Source: Stentor coeruleus | Taxonomy: Eukaryota; Ciliophora; Heterotrichea; Heterotrichida; Stentoridae | Length of the DNA stretch: 64,000 nt | Assembly: GCA_001970955.1 (NCBI GenBank) | Contig: MPUH01000009.1 | Location: forward strand, 62,001-126,000 | Reading direction: 5' to 3' | Part shown: piece by piece, positions 1-9,143 of the stretch | Layout: each line of letters begins with the position of its first letter | Position numbering within the stretch: the stretch's first letter is position 1 | Program-made: the position numbers and the translations under genes | Notes under the pieces: generated by a model | The model's database searches: none | What the model saw: the letters and a program-made list of their open reading frames with translations, nothing else | What the model was told of the DNA's origin: nothing

Positions 1-205
1 TAAAATAAACCCTAAAACATATAAAAAGCCTCCTTCTCTCACCACCAAAGAATAAATATCTATTCTTACTAAAAACTCATAAAAAACATATCCGCCAACT
101 TTCAAACATCCTCTCTCTATCATATAATCTTCCTAATTCTCCTCAACCCCAACAACTTTTTCACCTTCCACCCATCCACAACCCAAATTTCTCCATTTAA
201 ATCAT

Positions 206-2530
206 TTAACTAAGTATTTTAGCCATAGGCGAGTTGGCATAAACATCAGGGTACTTCTCTTGGAAGTTCTTCACAATCATCTTCACAAAATCTTGTATCA
301 TCTTCACTCCAGACTCTGTATACAAACTCTTCAACAACTCTTCTGATACAACCATACTACTCTCTTCTTTCTTTGTAAAAACATAACAAAGTGCTTTCAA
401 TAATATATCCTTCGAAGATATCAATGTAGTCTCAAATGTCTCAGGACTTGTAAAAAATTTCTTCAATATCCATTGTGCTTTAACACATAATTCAGGTTCA
501 CAAAGAGCGACACAAAGATGATCTTTAAGTTTTTCAAACACTTCAATCCATGCTTCTTTATCTTCAATTTGTCCTTGCATACAAGCAAAAAGTATATCAA
601 CATGAGCTTCTTCAAGATTCTCAAGAAGATTTTGCCTTACATTATTTGCAAGTGCTAAAGCTACAACAGATGATTTCCATAATATAAGACAACTTTTGAT
701 TTTATATCTTTGTGTACTTGCCCCAAGTACTAACATACCTTCTTCCATAAGAGTTTGAGTTTGAGAATCATCAGGCATTTCAAGTAAACTTCTACGTATA
801 TCATCTCTAACAGCTAATAAGCATTCAACATATCGATCACCAAGTTCTGGGTATTTATGTAAAGCTGGAGCTATATATATAAGCCCAATCCTCAATACAT
901 TTTTTGAATCTGTTGGGGTAAAAGCTGTATATACAACTTCTTTAAGCCCATGAAGTGTTTCTAGCATAGTTGTTTCTTCGGTATTAGGATCAAGTATAGA
1001 TAATAATGTTCCAGCACATTGAATAACTTGTCCTCTAACTTCCCACCATCGGTCTTGTGAAAGAGCTTTAAGTTGTGGGACAATACTAAGTATAGGTATA
1101 TGATTAAGATTAGCTATTTGTGAAAATATAGCAATAGCTGCAGTACGAACATAAGCTGAAGAGTGTTCAAGGCCAAGAAGTCCATAATATATAAACACAT
1201 CATGTAAATCTTCATTATATTCCTTGTCGTATTTAATAAAAATAGCTAAGCATTTTACAAGCTCATGATACCCTGGTAGTTGCTCACTTAACTTTTGTAT
1301 TGCTCGAGTCCTGGCAGTTGGATCTGAGACAATATAAGAATATAACAAATGGCATAAAACATCTCTTTTACCTGGGTTTTTTAACATCAAATCAGCAGAT
1401 TTCCCAAGGACGTATTTATAAAACAAACTCTCAGTCCCAGAAGGATCAAGTGAAGCCATTTTTTCTCCAACTAAACATAAAGTTTCCATTAAATGAAGAA
1501 ACTGATCAGAACTCACAACTAACCTTTCTATAGCAGGGAAAGCTAAACTGAAAAGCATCCAAAACTCATGAGGATTTTTTAAAGATATATCCGCTATTAT
1601 TGGGATTTTCTTAGCCATATATTCAAAAAAAGCTGCTGTCACATCAGGACTTGTATCTTCAAGATGGGCGAAAAAGTACTTCCCCAACTCAGGAGCAGTG
1701 ATATCTGGAGCGATTTCTGAAACATTTCTCTGTGTATAATTCAAAGCTTCCATAACTAAATCAGACATAATCTCATTTATCGGTTTAGATAATGAGCTTG
1801 TAAGTTCATAATTAGTCGAATAAGGATGTTTAACAACAGTTTCAATCCCTTTAGCAGATGCGACAAATGATGGTTCATTCATACTTTTTTGCATACTCAT
1901 GCTTTTTGTTGCTCTTATTTGAGCGAAATTCCTATCAATTGGCTTAACTTCAACTTCACGTATTTCAATACCTTGTAATTGTCTTAAGTTGTTTTTATCT
2001 AATTGTTTTGTATTCCCATGAGGAATTTTTCTTAATGTTGATTTAGGCTCACCTGCTGGGATTTCATCATCCTCGGTTACTTCTTCAGCAAAAATCTGAT
2101 GGGTTTTACTTTGGACTGATTTTGTATCAGGATCTTTTGGTATACTTGTATTAGCAAAACCTGCTTTTGGATGAACTTTTGGTTTTACAGGAGGCTCTTC
2201 AACTTGTTTGTTTGTTAAGTATTCATATACTTTTTTTAAAAGAGAAATTGCCGCATCTGGAGCTGAATAAAGAACTGGATCCCAGTCACGTTTGAAGATG
2301 TTGAGGTTTTTTTTACGGAAAAATGCTTCAAGAAGACCCCAGTTACTGATTTTGGCTGAAATGCTTAAGCCTGTGTCGAAGCTGTGCATTTTGATTTCTT
2401 GTGGGAAGAATTTGGAGAAGATCTCGGCTATGAGGAAACCATTTGAAAAGTCACGTCTTGGGTTTTTTATTGAATATGCCAGATCTAAACTATGCAGCCA
2501 CTTTAGTACTTCTCTTGGAACAGTACCCAT
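206..2530 (-). CDS. CH-domain (SPATA4/SPEF1-type) protein with helical-repeat C-terminus
   Basis: Seen: 774 residues, ATG start, TAA stop. Residues 1-105 form a calponin-homology-like domain of the SPATA4/SPEF1 type; the stretch RDFSNGFLIAEIF and the following FDTG and NWGLLEAF match human SPATA4 in order and spacing. A charged, low-complexity linker covers about 110-235. The rest, about 240-770, is long helical pairs such as ARTRAIQKLSEQLPGYHELVKC and looks like a HEAT/ARM-type solenoid. Known: this CH class binds microtubules and is found in cilia and sperm flagella. Inferred: a ciliary or cortical microtubule protein that carries a scaffold. SPATA4 itself is about 300 residues, so the solenoid is an addition. 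The CH call is strong; the repeat class is less certain. Confidence 0.8.
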   Translation of the reverse strand: MGTVPREVLKWLHSLDLAYSIKNPRRDFSNGFLIAEIFSKFFPQEIKMHSFDTGLSISAKISNWGLLEAFFRKKNLNIFKRDWDPVLYSAPDAAISLLKKVYEYLTNKQVEEPPVKPKVHPKAGFANTSIPKDPDTKSVQSKTHQIFAEEVTEDDEIPAGEPKSTLRKIPHGNTKQLDKNNLRQLQGIEIREVEVKPIDRNFAQIRATKSMSMQKSMNEPSFVASAKGIETVVKHPYSTNYELTSSLSKPINEIMSDLVMEALNYTQRNVSEIAPDITAPELGKYFFAHLEDTSPDVTAAFFEYMAKKIPIIADISLKNPHEFWMLFSLAFPAIERLVVSSDQFLHLMETLCLVGEKMASLDPSGTESLFYKYVLGKSADLMLKNPGKRDVLCHLLYSYIVSDPTARTRAIQKLSEQLPGYHELVKCLAIFIKYDKEYNEDLHDVFIYYGLLGLEHSSAYVRTAAIAIFSQIANLNHIPILSIVPQLKALSQDRWWEVRGQVIQCAGTLLSILDPNTEETTMLETLHGLKEVVYTAFTPTDSKNVLRIGLIYIAPALHKYPELGDRYVECLLAVRDDIRRSLLEMPDDSQTQTLMEEGMLVLGASTQRYKIKSCLILWKSSVVALALANNVRQNLLENLEEAHVDILFACMQGQIEDKEAWIEVFEKLKDHLCVALCEPELCVKAQWILKKFFTSPETFETTLISSKDILLKALCYVFTKKEESSMVVSEELLKSLYTESGVKMIQDFVKMIVKNFQEKYPDVYANSPMAKILS

Positions 2531-2696
2531 ATTGTTTTATTTATAGGTGGTAATTTGAAATATTATTTTTATGATGGGAATCGTGTTGGGAAAAGAGATT
2601 TTGGTGGTTTAGGTTTGGATTTTGGGAAATATGAATTATTTAGGGTGGGTGGTTATGAGGTAAGTCTACCTTGATAAACATGTTAGAAAATATAAA

Positions 2697-3122
2697 CTAG
2701 TTATTTCCTAAAAGATAATTTATGGCAGCTTCAACACTGCTATACATTGAAGCAGCTTTTTTGGATTTAGCGTCATCAAATCTTAAATTAATAAGTTCAT
2801 TGTAAACTGCTACATTATAATATCCAATATTATTGGGCACTCTATCATCATAATCATTAGGCTTTATTTCATAGTTCTGATAAGGCTCGTTGTAGTTTAT
2901 ATTTGGATTATAATTACCATGCATGTTCAAACCATTATTGTAGAAAGGAGGATTTGCTTGATTTTGCATAGGCTGAGGCCGGATATCAAGGGTGTCAATT
3001 TTTACTGGCTTGATAGTGATAACTGCATTCATTTGGCGAAGTTCAGTAATTAATCTAACAGCTTCATTAATATCTCTTGAGTTAAGAGCTTCTCTTAAAT
3101 TATTAGCATACTCTCTTTCCAT
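2697..3122 (-). CDS. Small protein with C-terminal UBA-like domain
   Basis: Seen: 141 residues, ATG start, TAG stop. Residues 1-45 are helical and then strand-like (LREALNSRDINEAVRLITEL, then AVITIKPVKID). The middle (50-100) is Asn/Pro/Tyr-rich and disordered. The last 35 residues have the hydrophobic pattern of a UBA three-helix domain: YNELINLRFDDAKSKKA followed by VEAAINYLLGN. Known: UBA domains bind ubiquitin. The N-terminal pattern loosely recalls the N-terminus of HOIL-1/SHARPIN proteins, but that is only a resemblance. Inferred role: ubiquitin-linked adaptor. It lies 166 bp upstream-side of the CH-domain gene on the same strand. Confidence 0.6.
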   Translation of the reverse strand: MEREYANNLREALNSRDINEAVRLITELRQMNAVITIKPVKIDTLDIRPQPMQNQANPPFYNNGLNMHGNYNPNINYNEPYQNYEIKPNDYDDRVPNNIGYYNVAVYNELINLRFDDAKSKKAASMYSSVEAAINYLLGNN

Positions 3123-3249
3123 TATAGATATATTCTAATAACATTTTTCTTATTCAAATAGACTTTGATACTCTTAATCTATAATATAAAACTCATTACC
3201 CTAGTATTATAATTCATCACACATCTTATTATACTAACTCTTGCATTCC

Positions 3250-3681
3250 CTAGTTGAGCAATTGGAAAAATTCCTGATCATCATTTGAGCGAGGTGAAGC
3301 ACTAGTATGATTCATAGGAGGGTCAGACTCATTTCCAGTTTTCTGAGTATTATTTTTATTCTCCTCTTCTTTCTCATTAGCATCCAAAAACATTCTAGGG
3401 TTTCTTAATGGATGTCTACCTAAAGAACTACTAACAATAGTCTCTTGTATTAAATCAGCCATAACTTTATGAGCCCGTGGAGTCCCTTCATTACTTGCAC
3501 TCACTGGAGTTTTTATTCTTTCAACTTCAATAAACCTTTGCTTTCCAGCCCTTTCTTCTCTACATCTTGCATTAATTACAATCTAAATATTTTATACAGC
3601 AGCTGATAATACAAATCCATCAGAAATCAAAATCATAACCCCAGCAAACTCAGGAACCCCTTCAATAAAACAGTTCATCAT
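3250..3681 (-). CDS. Unrecognised two-exon protein (138 aa)
   Basis: Model: exon 1 at 3598-3681, exon 2 at 3250-3582, separated by a 15-nt intron; the spliced length is 417 nt, a whole number of codons. Exon 2 alone would have to start at GTG, and the intron explains why no ATG is found there. Exon 1 is hydrophobic and Cys-containing (CFIEGVPEFAGVMILISDGF), and the open frame extends further upstream without another ATG. The junction gives LSAA then IVINARCREER. The second half is basic and then acidic and disordered (HPLRNPRMFLDANEKEEE). I do not recognise a family. The start is uncertain, because a further upstream exon cannot be excluded. Confidence 0.55.
3583..3597 (-). other. 15-nt intron
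   Basis: GTATAAAATATTTAG on the minus strand. Its TAG is the in-frame stop of the upstream reading frame, and removing it joins the two open segments in phase 0. Confidence 0.75.
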
Positions 3682-4172
3682 ACAATAAAATTCACAAATA
3701 CTACAACTTGAAGGTCCAGAAAACAGTACAACAGAAAATAGTTTTAGAATTATAATAGCATATGTTAAAACGATACTCTATATTTTTCTTACTATTTTTA
3801 AGTTAATAAAATTTGCTTTTCTCTCAAGGAAATATAAGCACATAAAAAGAATTAGAATGATTGTTGATGTGATAAGCTTGGATAGATATAATATTGATGT
3901 GAATAGACTGAAGAAAAAATAAGGGATTTGGATAAGTTGGATTAGAAGGACTATTAATAGTTCCCATACGTTCATTTTTGTATGTATTAAATTAGTAAAG
4001 TAAATGTGTTTTTTTGAAAATATGCATGTTGGGATATGAATAATAAAGAAGTTTACTTGGAAGATTTTAGTTTTTGAGGATTGGGTGAGGATTGATGAGA
4101 TGAGGTTGAAGAGATTTTTTAGATGGGTGATAATGTAATTGTATATTAGGTGTTGATTTTATGTTATAAACT
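3682..4172. other. Intergenic, contains one doubtful hydrophobic ORF
   Basis: A 65-codon ATG ORF on the minus strand (3778-3975) would encode a very hydrophobic protein of two or three membrane segments (for example LLIVLLIQLIQIPYFFF). The 3976-4150 segment is C-poor on the plus strand, which elsewhere in this window marks the upstream side of minus-strand genes. That gives weak support for a real small membrane protein. Short hydrophobic ORFs also arise by chance in AT-rich DNA, so I do not call it a gene. Confidence 0.3.
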
Positions 4173-6824
4173 ATGTCAAAAAGCGTCAGTCTTCCTTATT
4201 TGTCTCAAAGTATCGGGCATAAATCTTCGAAAAATTTGTCAAACAATAGTGAACAGAAGGACAAAGGACTCACATCAAAACTTTTGACTGATTCTTCTCG
4301 TAATTTTTTCCTGAAATCACGAGAAAGGTTGAAAAGAGGCTGTATGGAATCATACCCTGGTTCAATAGGTCCATCAGCCAAACTTGATTATATCCACACT
4401 TACAAATATCGTTTAGCCATATCTGAAAGATTAAAATACGAGAAGCTTGAGTCTTCTCCAAGCATGGCTTACTTAGAAGCTATTGACCGACAAAAACTTA
4501 ACCCAGTCCCATTCGGTATAGTCAGAAATATGGGTAAAGAAACTGAAGTAGATATTCATGGTTACTACATGGGAGACAATTACGCTCAAGCATTTTCCGA
4601 AGGGCTTAAACACTGTAAATCTATAGAGAAAATGAATCTTAAATCTAATCGTCTGTCAGAAAAAGGTTCAAGCCTAATCCTCCAAACCCTAGACTTCCAA
4701 AATATAAAAGACTTATGCCTTTCTGATAACAAAATCGGCCCACAAGCAATTAAAAGAATAGGAGAAATTCTTCTTGACTCCAAATCAAACCTAAGACATC
4801 TAAGCTTAGAAAGTACTGGATTAAACGATCAATCTGGGAATATAATATTCGAATCTCTGCAATTAAATTCATCTGTGACAAGATTAAACTTAGCTAAAAA
4901 CAATCTGACTCATTTAAGTGCAAGAACTTTAAAAAGCACATTAATGACTAACAATACTTTACGCCGATTAGATCTTCACTGGAATCATTTAACAGGTATA
5001 GGATGTGCTCAAGTTTTTGAAGGGATAATCAAAAACAATGTCTTAGCTGAACTTGACCTTTCATGGAATCTTATGTCAAGAAACCTTAGTCCAGAAGATC
5101 TTCAAACTATAAGCAAAACTTTATCAATACAAAGAAGCCTAAGACATCTTGATCTTAGTTCTAACTATCTAACTGAAGAAAGTTGTAAAATAATAGGTGA
5201 AGGACTATCATCAAATCATGATTTACTAGGAATCCATATGGCTGGTAATGATTGTACAGTTGATTCACGGGGTTTTATAATCCCAAATAATTACGTAAGT
5301 AAAGTTGAACAAGGGCATTTCATGGCAAGGATAATGGGAGGTAAAAAAATAAAAAGTCATGGTCAAATAAACTGTTGGTTATGTGAAAAATGGGTAGAAA
5401 TCAAATTTGACTTTAAATGTGAACCAACAGAACCAGTTTGTATACATTTAGAATGTGATGATTATCAACCTGATTTAATGGTTAGAGAAAAAGATCATTA
5501 TACAATAACACGTGTAGTCCCTCCAGGTAAAGTTAATTTTTTTTTCTCTGTTGATATGAGTTTTGTAAAATCCCCTGATTTTAGAATCCAAAAACTCCTT
5601 TCACCAGTAGAAAAGGATATAATATTTTGGGGGAATATAAAAGTTTTATTGTTTATAAGTAATTTGAATCAGATTGAAGCTGAAGGGATTGTTTGTAGTA
5701 ATAAAAATGTTTTTCAAACTGAACCAAGAACACCTAAACTTGAATATATCCCCCCACCTACGGAAATGGAAAAAATCCCATGGTCGATTCCAATATCTTT
5801 ATTTAAAGATTACAGAATAGATGATGATCATTTATTAAACGAGTGTTTTGAGTTTGACTGGAGACATTGTAAAATCCCAAATATGGTCAAAGACCAAAAT
5901 GACTTAGAAAATCTTAAAGCTTTATTAAAAGAAAACTACCTGACAATAAAAGAATCTTTTAAAACCTTATCAGCATATTCAGGTAGCGAAATCCCTTGTA
6001 TTGGGTCTAATGCTTTTATTGAGCTTTTAGGCCAATGTAATGTTTTCGATAACTTTTATGCTATAAGCGACTTTGGGGTTAATTGGAATTCAGTAATAGT
6101 CCAAACAGTTAAAGGTCAAACATATAATCCAGCAAATGCTTTAGTAAGATTTGAATTTATGGAATTAATTGTTAGAGTTGCTTTTGATAGATACATAAGG
6201 ACAAAATATATGACTAGTGTTTGTGAAGCTGTAAGTAAAATTTTAAATGATTATCTTTTAACCAAACTTACTAGTCTTTGTGCTTATAAATGGAGATCTG
6301 AAGAATATATGTGTGAAATTGTTGATGTTGTTTTGAAATCACATAAACCTATACTTGACAATATATTCAAAAAATACTCAGGACGTAAAACTTTACCTGG
6401 ACAACGACCTTTTGTTAGCCTTGAAGAGTTTAGAGACTTGTGTCAAAATGCTGGACTTGTTAATGACTCATTTTCTACAAGGGAAATTGATTGGTGTTAT
6501 TTTCAAGCTATGATGACACAAGTTGATGAATTATTTAAAAAACGTCATATGGAAATGAGTTATACAGAATTTCTTGAAGCTTTATGTAGAGCTTGTAATC
6601 TTGCATCGATAAGTGTGAATATTGGAGATAATTTGGTTATGGAATCTCATGTTATGACATTACAGAATAAGATTGAAAATGCAGCACATTTGTTGATTAA
6701 AGTGTGCTCGCAAAGTGTTCAGGAAAGTTTTGTGTTCCCTACTACACAGAATTATGAGAAATTGATGTTTAGGCCTAAAGGTATTACAAGGAGACTTACG
6801 ACTACGAATATTTTGGCTGATTAA
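4173..6824 (+). CDS. Leucine-rich repeat protein (RI-like LRR) with large C-terminal helical domain
   Basis: Seen: 883 residues, ATG to TAA. Residues 1-110 are Ser/Lys-rich. From about 125 to 370 there are 7-8 ribonuclease-inhibitor-type LRRs of about 28 residues, with units such as LRHLSLESTGLNDQS, LRRLDLHWNHLTGIG and LRHLDLSSNYLTEES. About 385-540 is a beta-rich module with several Cys/Trp residues (CWLCEKWVEIKFDF). The C-terminal third (about 580-880) is helical, with EF-hand-like helix pairs but no clear calcium loop. Known: long LRR proteins with helical C-termini are common in ciliates and often associate with axonemes or the cortex. The specific role is unknown. Confidence 0.8.
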   Translation: MSKSVSLPYLSQSIGHKSSKNLSNNSEQKDKGLTSKLLTDSSRNFFLKSRERLKRGCMESYPGSIGPSAKLDYIHTYKYRLAISERLKYEKLESSPSMAYLEAIDRQKLNPVPFGIVRNMGKETEVDIHGYYMGDNYAQAFSEGLKHCKSIEKMNLKSNRLSEKGSSLILQTLDFQNIKDLCLSDNKIGPQAIKRIGEILLDSKSNLRHLSLESTGLNDQSGNIIFESLQLNSSVTRLNLAKNNLTHLSARTLKSTLMTNNTLRRLDLHWNHLTGIGCAQVFEGIIKNNVLAELDLSWNLMSRNLSPEDLQTISKTLSIQRSLRHLDLSSNYLTEESCKIIGEGLSSNHDLLGIHMAGNDCTVDSRGFIIPNNYVSKVEQGHFMARIMGGKKIKSHGQINCWLCEKWVEIKFDFKCEPTEPVCIHLECDDYQPDLMVREKDHYTITRVVPPGKVNFFFSVDMSFVKSPDFRIQKLLSPVEKDIIFWGNIKVLLFISNLNQIEAEGIVCSNKNVFQTEPRTPKLEYIPPPTEMEKIPWSIPISLFKDYRIDDDHLLNECFEFDWRHCKIPNMVKDQNDLENLKALLKENYLTIKESFKTLSAYSGSEIPCIGSNAFIELLGQCNVFDNFYAISDFGVNWNSVIVQTVKGQTYNPANALVRFEFMELIVRVAFDRYIRTKYMTSVCEAVSKILNDYLLTKLTSLCAYKWRSEEYMCEIVDVVLKSHKPILDNIFKKYSGRKTLPGQRPFVSLEEFRDLCQNAGLVNDSFSTREIDWCYFQAMMTQVDELFKKRHMEMSYTEFLEALCRACNLASISVNIGDNLVMESHVMTLQNKIENAAHLLIKVCSQSVQESFVFPTTQNYEKLMFRPKGITRRLTTTNILAD

Positions 6825-7502
6825 GTATTATTAATTATTAGATAAATTTGTGGAGGTTTTTAGAGAGAGGAAATGTGAAAGTGTTTGGTTGGAGATAAAG
6901 TTTTTTAAAATTAACTTTTTTTATGGTGGTGGNGTGGAGGTTTTTAGAGAGAGGAAATGTGAAAGTGTTTGGTTGGAGATAAAGTTTTTTAAAATTAACT
7001 TTTTTTATGGTGGTGGGATATGAATGTTGGCTTGGAGTTATATTTTTTTGTGATTTGTTTTGTGTGAAAGATATTGGGTTTTGCTTGAAAAAATTGATGT
7101 TTAGTTTGGTTTGGTTTTTTTAAATTTACGAGTTATGATCTTATTAAAATATTGTCCTAAAATTTGTGAGAATTTTGCAAGTGACAAAATCTGTAGTTTT
7201 TTGAATCGGGAAAATGCATATTGTATATAAAAATTAATGAAATATTCAAAATGATATAAAATTTCAATTTCTAAACGTTTTAATAACTTGCCCATAATTC
7301 CATTACTTTTATATCTAATAAAATTATCATTTTGCATCCAACACTAAAACCTAAAATGCAATACGATTTTCATTTCTCAGTTTACGAAAACCCCAAAAAG
7401 TTAAACTATTCCTCAAAAAAGCTTTAAACCCAACAATTTCCACCAAAACCCTTATTTTATCCTCCACATTCAAGTAACTCCAGTGAAATAATTAGTAAAA
7501 AA
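6825..7502. other. Intergenic: 3' flank, assembly join, and 5' leader of the transporter
   Basis: 6825-7100 is G/T-rich and C-poor, typical of 3' flanks here, and contains a single-N duplication. 7340-7500 is A/C-rich and G-poor, typical of 5' leaders. A 78-codon minus ORF at 7101-7337 is basic and low in complexity and has no supporting evidence. Confidence 0.6.
6850..7016. repeat. Direct duplication around a single N (assembly join)
   Basis: 83-bp copies at 6850-6932 and 6934-7016 are identical and separated by one N at 6933. Best read as an unmerged contig overlap. Confidence 0.9.
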
Positions 7503-8876
7503 ATGGAAAACTGCAGCAAAGACACAATCCTAGAAATCGAAGAACACAAAAAGCACAACACTCTACCTCCTCTAACCCATTTCAAGCACTCTATCGACCA
7601 TCTCTTAAAATCAGAAAAAAGCCTAACAATCATGTTCTGTATAAACTTTTTCCAAAGTTTCCAATACTACGTTCTCGTAACATTAATCCCATTATTTTTC
7701 ACAAACGAGCTTAATTTTTCTGATGTCCAATCAGGTGCTATTTTTGGAGGCTTAGGTATATTAATAGGCCTAATCTCTCTTTACCTTAGTAGTATTATGA
7801 ATACAATCAGTTTAAAAAGAGGTCTTTTCATATCAGCCTTTTTAGGTATAATAGGATTTACGTTTTTTATTACTCGTAACCTAATTCTAAGTCTTATCGG
7901 TATATTTATCCAAGCTTGGTCTTGTGCTATGTCTTGGCCTTTTATAGAATATGGTATAAAAATGTACTCAAGTGCAGAATTCAGAAATATTAGTAGTTCT
8001 TGTTATTTTATGACTAATTATTTAGCTGGTATTATTGCAGGTATATGTATAGATGGGCTTAGAATTTTATTTATTGATGATACTTTTGTTTATTCTATTA
8101 TATATTCTATATGTATTTTATTTTTGGTTATATCAATTGGATTTACTGCTGCTTGTAAAGATGTGGAAAATCCTGATGCTGAAGATTTACCTATAAGGGA
8201 GGTTATTGGGAAAAAAAGGTTTTGGAGGTTTGGTTTTTTGATATTGTTGTTGATATTGTTGAGAAGTGCATGTTTTGGACATTTAGATGCAAGTTTGCCG
8301 AAATATATGGTGAGAATGCATGGGGAAGATGCAAATTTTGGCATAATGCTTACTGTGCATTCGATAACTATGCTTTTAGGGGTGTTTTTTCTTACAACAC
8401 TTGCTTTTAGTTATACGAATTATACGTTGATTATACTTGGAGCTTTGATAGGCACACTTGGTAGTTTACCTTTGATTTTTAATAGTAGTATGGGAAGTTT
8501 GACTGTTTTTGTTGTTTGCGTTTCTGTTGGAGAATCAATTTGGGTACCTAGATTACTTGATTATACTTTTAGTATTGCACCTGAAGGACATGAAGGGATT
8601 TATCTTGCTATGAGCAATTGTCCTTTTTATTTTGCCATGATACTTACTGGGATGTCTTCTGGATTACTTTTAGATACATTTTGTCCGGTTTATGATAAAG
8701 AATTCTGTTCACTTATTTGGGTTGTTGTGTTTTTTTCTGGGATTGTTATTCCTTTAGCACTTTTTGTCCTTAGGAGTTATATTGTACAGCCAGAATTAGA
8801 AATTCATCCAGATATACAGTGTATTAAAAATAGGTTGCAGAAGCTTGAAGATTTAGAAATTGATGAAAGTAGTTAA
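7503..8876 (+). CDS. Major facilitator superfamily transporter
   Basis: Seen: 457 residues with about 12 hydrophobic segments arranged as two groups of six. The first starts near residue 43 (MFCINFFQSFQYYVLVTLIP) and the second half near residue 245 (FWRFGFLILLLILL). A cytoplasmic N-tail of about 40 residues and a short acidic C-tail (LEDLEIDESS) frame the core. The loop after TM2 carries a basic SLKRGLF in place of the classic MFS GxxxDRxGRR. Known: MFS proteins move small solutes, often by proton coupling. The substrate cannot be read from sequence. It sits alone between a 3' flank and the IFT54 leader. Confidence 0.8.
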   Translation: MENCSKDTILEIEEHKKHNTLPPLTHFKHSIDHLLKSEKSLTIMFCINFFQSFQYYVLVTLIPLFFTNELNFSDVQSGAIFGGLGILIGLISLYLSSIMNTISLKRGLFISAFLGIIGFTFFITRNLILSLIGIFIQAWSCAMSWPFIEYGIKMYSSAEFRNISSSCYFMTNYLAGIIAGICIDGLRILFIDDTFVYSIIYSICILFLVISIGFTAACKDVENPDAEDLPIREVIGKKRFWRFGFLILLLILLRSACFGHLDASLPKYMVRMHGEDANFGIMLTVHSITMLLGVFFLTTLAFSYTNYTLIILGALIGTLGSLPLIFNSSMGSLTVFVVCVSVGESIWVPRLLDYTFSIAPEGHEGIYLAMSNCPFYFAMILTGMSSGLLLDTFCPVYDKEFCSLIWVVVFFSGIVIPLALFVLRSYIVQPELEIHPDIQCIKNRLQKLEDLEIDESS

Positions 8877-9143
8877 ATTTAATGGAAAATGCACTTTTTT
8901 AGATTGTATATGCTATTGTGAGATAATATGTTTCATAGTTTTCAGTGTGTGGACAATTTAAAAATTCCCTTTACACTTATATGATAAACTGTTAGTAACA
9001 GTAAATTAAAATTATATAAACTCTGCATATCCATATAAAATCCTTACTCACATCACAATTTTTACCTATCAAAATTTAAATTATCACCCTAACACTCTAC
9101 CTTTCAACGCATAAAATTTTCTAACTTAAAAGCTTATATTTAA

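Noticed and set aside
3502-3504. GTG, TTG or other non-ATG starts (3504, 18766, 47632, 52584)
   Set aside because: At three of them a 15/16-nt intron supplies an upstream ATG in frame; at 47632 a later ATG gives the same length as its paralog.
7101-7337. 78-codon minus ORF
   Set aside because: Low-complexity basic sequence with no homology, skew or paralog support.
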